From the NCBI RefSeq assembly GCF_002101965.1, contig NZ_LQQA01000006.1, positions 1 to 64,000 of the forward strand: a stretch of DNA of 64,000 nt. The letters are read 5' to 3'. A model generated the notes under the pieces. That model was given only the letters and a program-made list of their open reading frames with translations. It searched no databases and had not been told where the DNA came from. Shown one piece after another: positions 63,128 through 64,000 of this stretch. This stretch comes from Mycolicibacterium wolinskyi (GTDB lineage: Bacteria; Actinomycetota; Actinomycetes; Mycobacteriales; Mycobacteriaceae). Numbering within the stretch: position 1 is the first letter of the stretch; every line of letters starts with the position of its first letter. The translations under genes and the position numbers were made by a program.

Positions 63128-63726
63128 GGTGTCTCCCAGGCGAAGCCGTCGGGGTCGGTGAATGGTCCGGCCCTCCCGGCGACGACGATACGGTGCGAGC
63201 CGGATCCGTCCGGTGACACGCCCGCGGTCTTGGCCAGATTGCGACGGCCGAAGAGCGCCAAGGTGATCGGCGGGCCGGCGAATTGCACGTACTTGCTGCC
63301 GTAACTCTTCGCGACTTCGAGCCCGCGCTCGACGTAGAACTGCTTGCTCGCGCCCACGTCGGCGACGCCGAGTTGCAGGACGAACTCGTCGATCTGGCGC
63401 GTCTCCGGCCCGCGGTTCTTCTTCGACGACGCGGCGACCGTCCAGATCGTGCCATCGGGGCTCGCGATGACACCGCCGTAACCCCAGAAGGATTTCTTGG
63501 GCGGCTTCAACTCCGTCGCACCTGCCTCGAGGGCCGCGCCGACGAACGCGTCGACCGTCGACGGTTGGGGCACCACGAGCGACAGCGTGAACCCGCAGAA
63601 ACCGCTTGTCGGCGCGTCGGACTGGCGCGTACGGACCGGAAGGTCGCGGCCGAACGCGGCTTTGTGGAAGGCGTCCGTCGCGGCGGGGTCGGGCGTTTCG
63701 ATCGTGACGTGCTCGATGCGGCTCAT
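63124..63726 (-). CDS. VOC-superfamily (glyoxalase/dioxygenase-like) protein
   Basis: 200 residues in two glyoxalase-type halves, beginning RIEHVTIETPDPAATDAFH and ending TDPDGFAWETP; candidate metal ligands include His5 and Glu near the end of each half. Typical of actinobacterial VOC proteins; enzymatic or binding role unknown. Transcribed from a region with two palindromes that separate it from the TetR gene, so likely TetR-controlled. Confidence 0.85.
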   Translation of the reverse strand: MSRIEHVTIETPDPAATDAFHKAAFGRDLPVRTRQSDAPTSGFCGFTLSLVVPQPSTVDAFVGAALEAGATELKPPKKSFWGYGGVIASPDGTIWTVAASSKKNRGPETRQIDEFVLQLGVADVGASKQFYVERGLEVAKSYGSKYVQFAGPPITLALFGRRNLAKTAGVSPDGSGSHRIVVAGRAGPFTDPDGFAWETP

Positions 63727-63765
63727 GACCGGCTTCCTTTCATCGTTGGAACGACCCCGTCGACT

Positions 63766-63804
63766 TTGAGAGTAACACTCTCAAATTGAGAGTAGTAGTC
63801 TCAA
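63766..63804. promoter_or_regulatory. Twin 19-bp palindromes, candidate TetR operator
   Basis: TTGAGAGT-aac-ACTCTCAA at 63766-63784 and TTGAGA-n7-TCTCAA at 63786-63804, with centres 20 bp apart, two turns of the helix. They fill the divergent gap and end three bases before the TetR start, as expected for a repressor of both itself and the VOC-DUF1801 operon. Confidence 0.8.
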
Positions 63805-63807
63805 CGA

Positions 63808-64000
63808 GTGACGACCGCCAGGAGACCCGGTCAGGCCAGGACCCGTCTGGCCCGGGCCGCCGTCATCGGGGCCGCCCGCGCCCTTTTCCTCGAACGCGGT
63901 TACGGCGCCACGACGATCGAGGCCATCAGTACGGAATCGGACGTGCCGCCGGCCACCGTGTACCGGCTGTTCTCGTCCAAACGCGGAATCCTCAAGGCGA
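63808..64000 (+). CDS. TetR-family regulator, 3' end outside the window
   Basis: Only the first 64 residues are visible, from GTG 63808. They form a TetR DNA-binding domain: AVIGAARALFLERGYGATTIEAIS, then the recognition helix PPATVYRLFSSKRGIL. The ligand-binding domain is beyond the window. The two palindromes just upstream are its probable sites. Confidence 0.9.
   Translation, partial: MTTARRPGQARTRLARAAVIGAARALFLERGYGATTIEAISTESDVPPATVYRLFSSKRGILKA

Overview
The window is high-GC mycobacterial chromosome, most likely from a fast-growing Mycolicibacterium close to, but not identical with, M. smegmatis. This rests on recognised families and gene order, not on a database search. The evidence is a block from the alkyl sulfatase (21.6 kb) through a FadE36-type phosphotransferase, LapA-like protein, proX-V-W-Z, DUF1089 protein, tyrA and a deaminase-associated protein to tadA (32.5 kb), which matches the M. 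tuberculosis Rv3762c-Rv3752c order as I remember it. A close relative of the M. smegmatis acyltransferase MsAcT, LpqH-type lipoproteins, a PE-PPE-domain hydrolase and a WS/DGAT enzyme point the same way.

Positions 1-11394 are the right-hand part of an integrated phage-like element. It ends at an att half-site: the displaced 3' part of a tRNA-Arg gene (11357-11394), followed by the old tRNA terminator. The left end, and presumably the integrase and intact tRNA, lie outside the window. The visible part holds small zinc-ribbon proteins, a phage-type WhiB, an HTH protein, a 1230-residue tape-measure protein with a peptidase-like domain, a zinc-ribbon protein resembling terminase small subunits, a proteasome-like Ntn-hydrolase and an excisionase-like HTH protein. 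No capsid, portal, large terminase or other tail gene is seen, so a satellite or a decayed prophage are both possible. Two genes here look frameshifted.

11.4-20 kb holds small hypothetical and stress genes (CsbD), a phosphoesterase, an HxlR regulator divergent from two imine-reductase-like genes, and a phosphonate cassette (FAD oxidase, PhnX-like hydrolase, transporter, convergent GntR regulator). The same 12-bp inverted repeat lies before both the oxidase gene and the GntR gene.

20-32.7 kb is the conserved core described above, ending with tRNA-Ser(CGA).

32.7-38.5 kb is a tightly overlapping minus-strand six-gene operon: DoxX protein, DyP peroxidase, a membrane protein with an internal duplication, an unknown protein, an alpha-dioxygenase-like heme enzyme whose distal His position is Arg, and a small membrane protein. 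This and the tape-measure element are the best candidates for undescribed systems.

38.6-44.4 kb carries a WS/DGAT gene and a B12-dependent diol dehydratase operon (fused large-medium subunit, small subunit, reactivase) with no microcompartment genes. 44.4-50.5 kb holds envelope and secreted genes (PBP-lipo-like protein, MsAcT-like esterase, PE-PPE hydrolase, two LpqH-like lipoproteins) and a haloalkane dehalogenase.

50.6-64 kb holds tgt, a cytochrome P450, a frameshifted saccharopine-dehydrogenase-family gene, an MFS exporter, a polar amino-acid ABC transporter with a fused binding protein and permease, gluQ, a stray phage-type domain protein, an ATP-grasp plus QEGLA-family metallopeptidase pair, a carboxylesterase, and a DUF1801-VOC operon divergent from a TetR gene cut by the window edge, with two palindromes between them.
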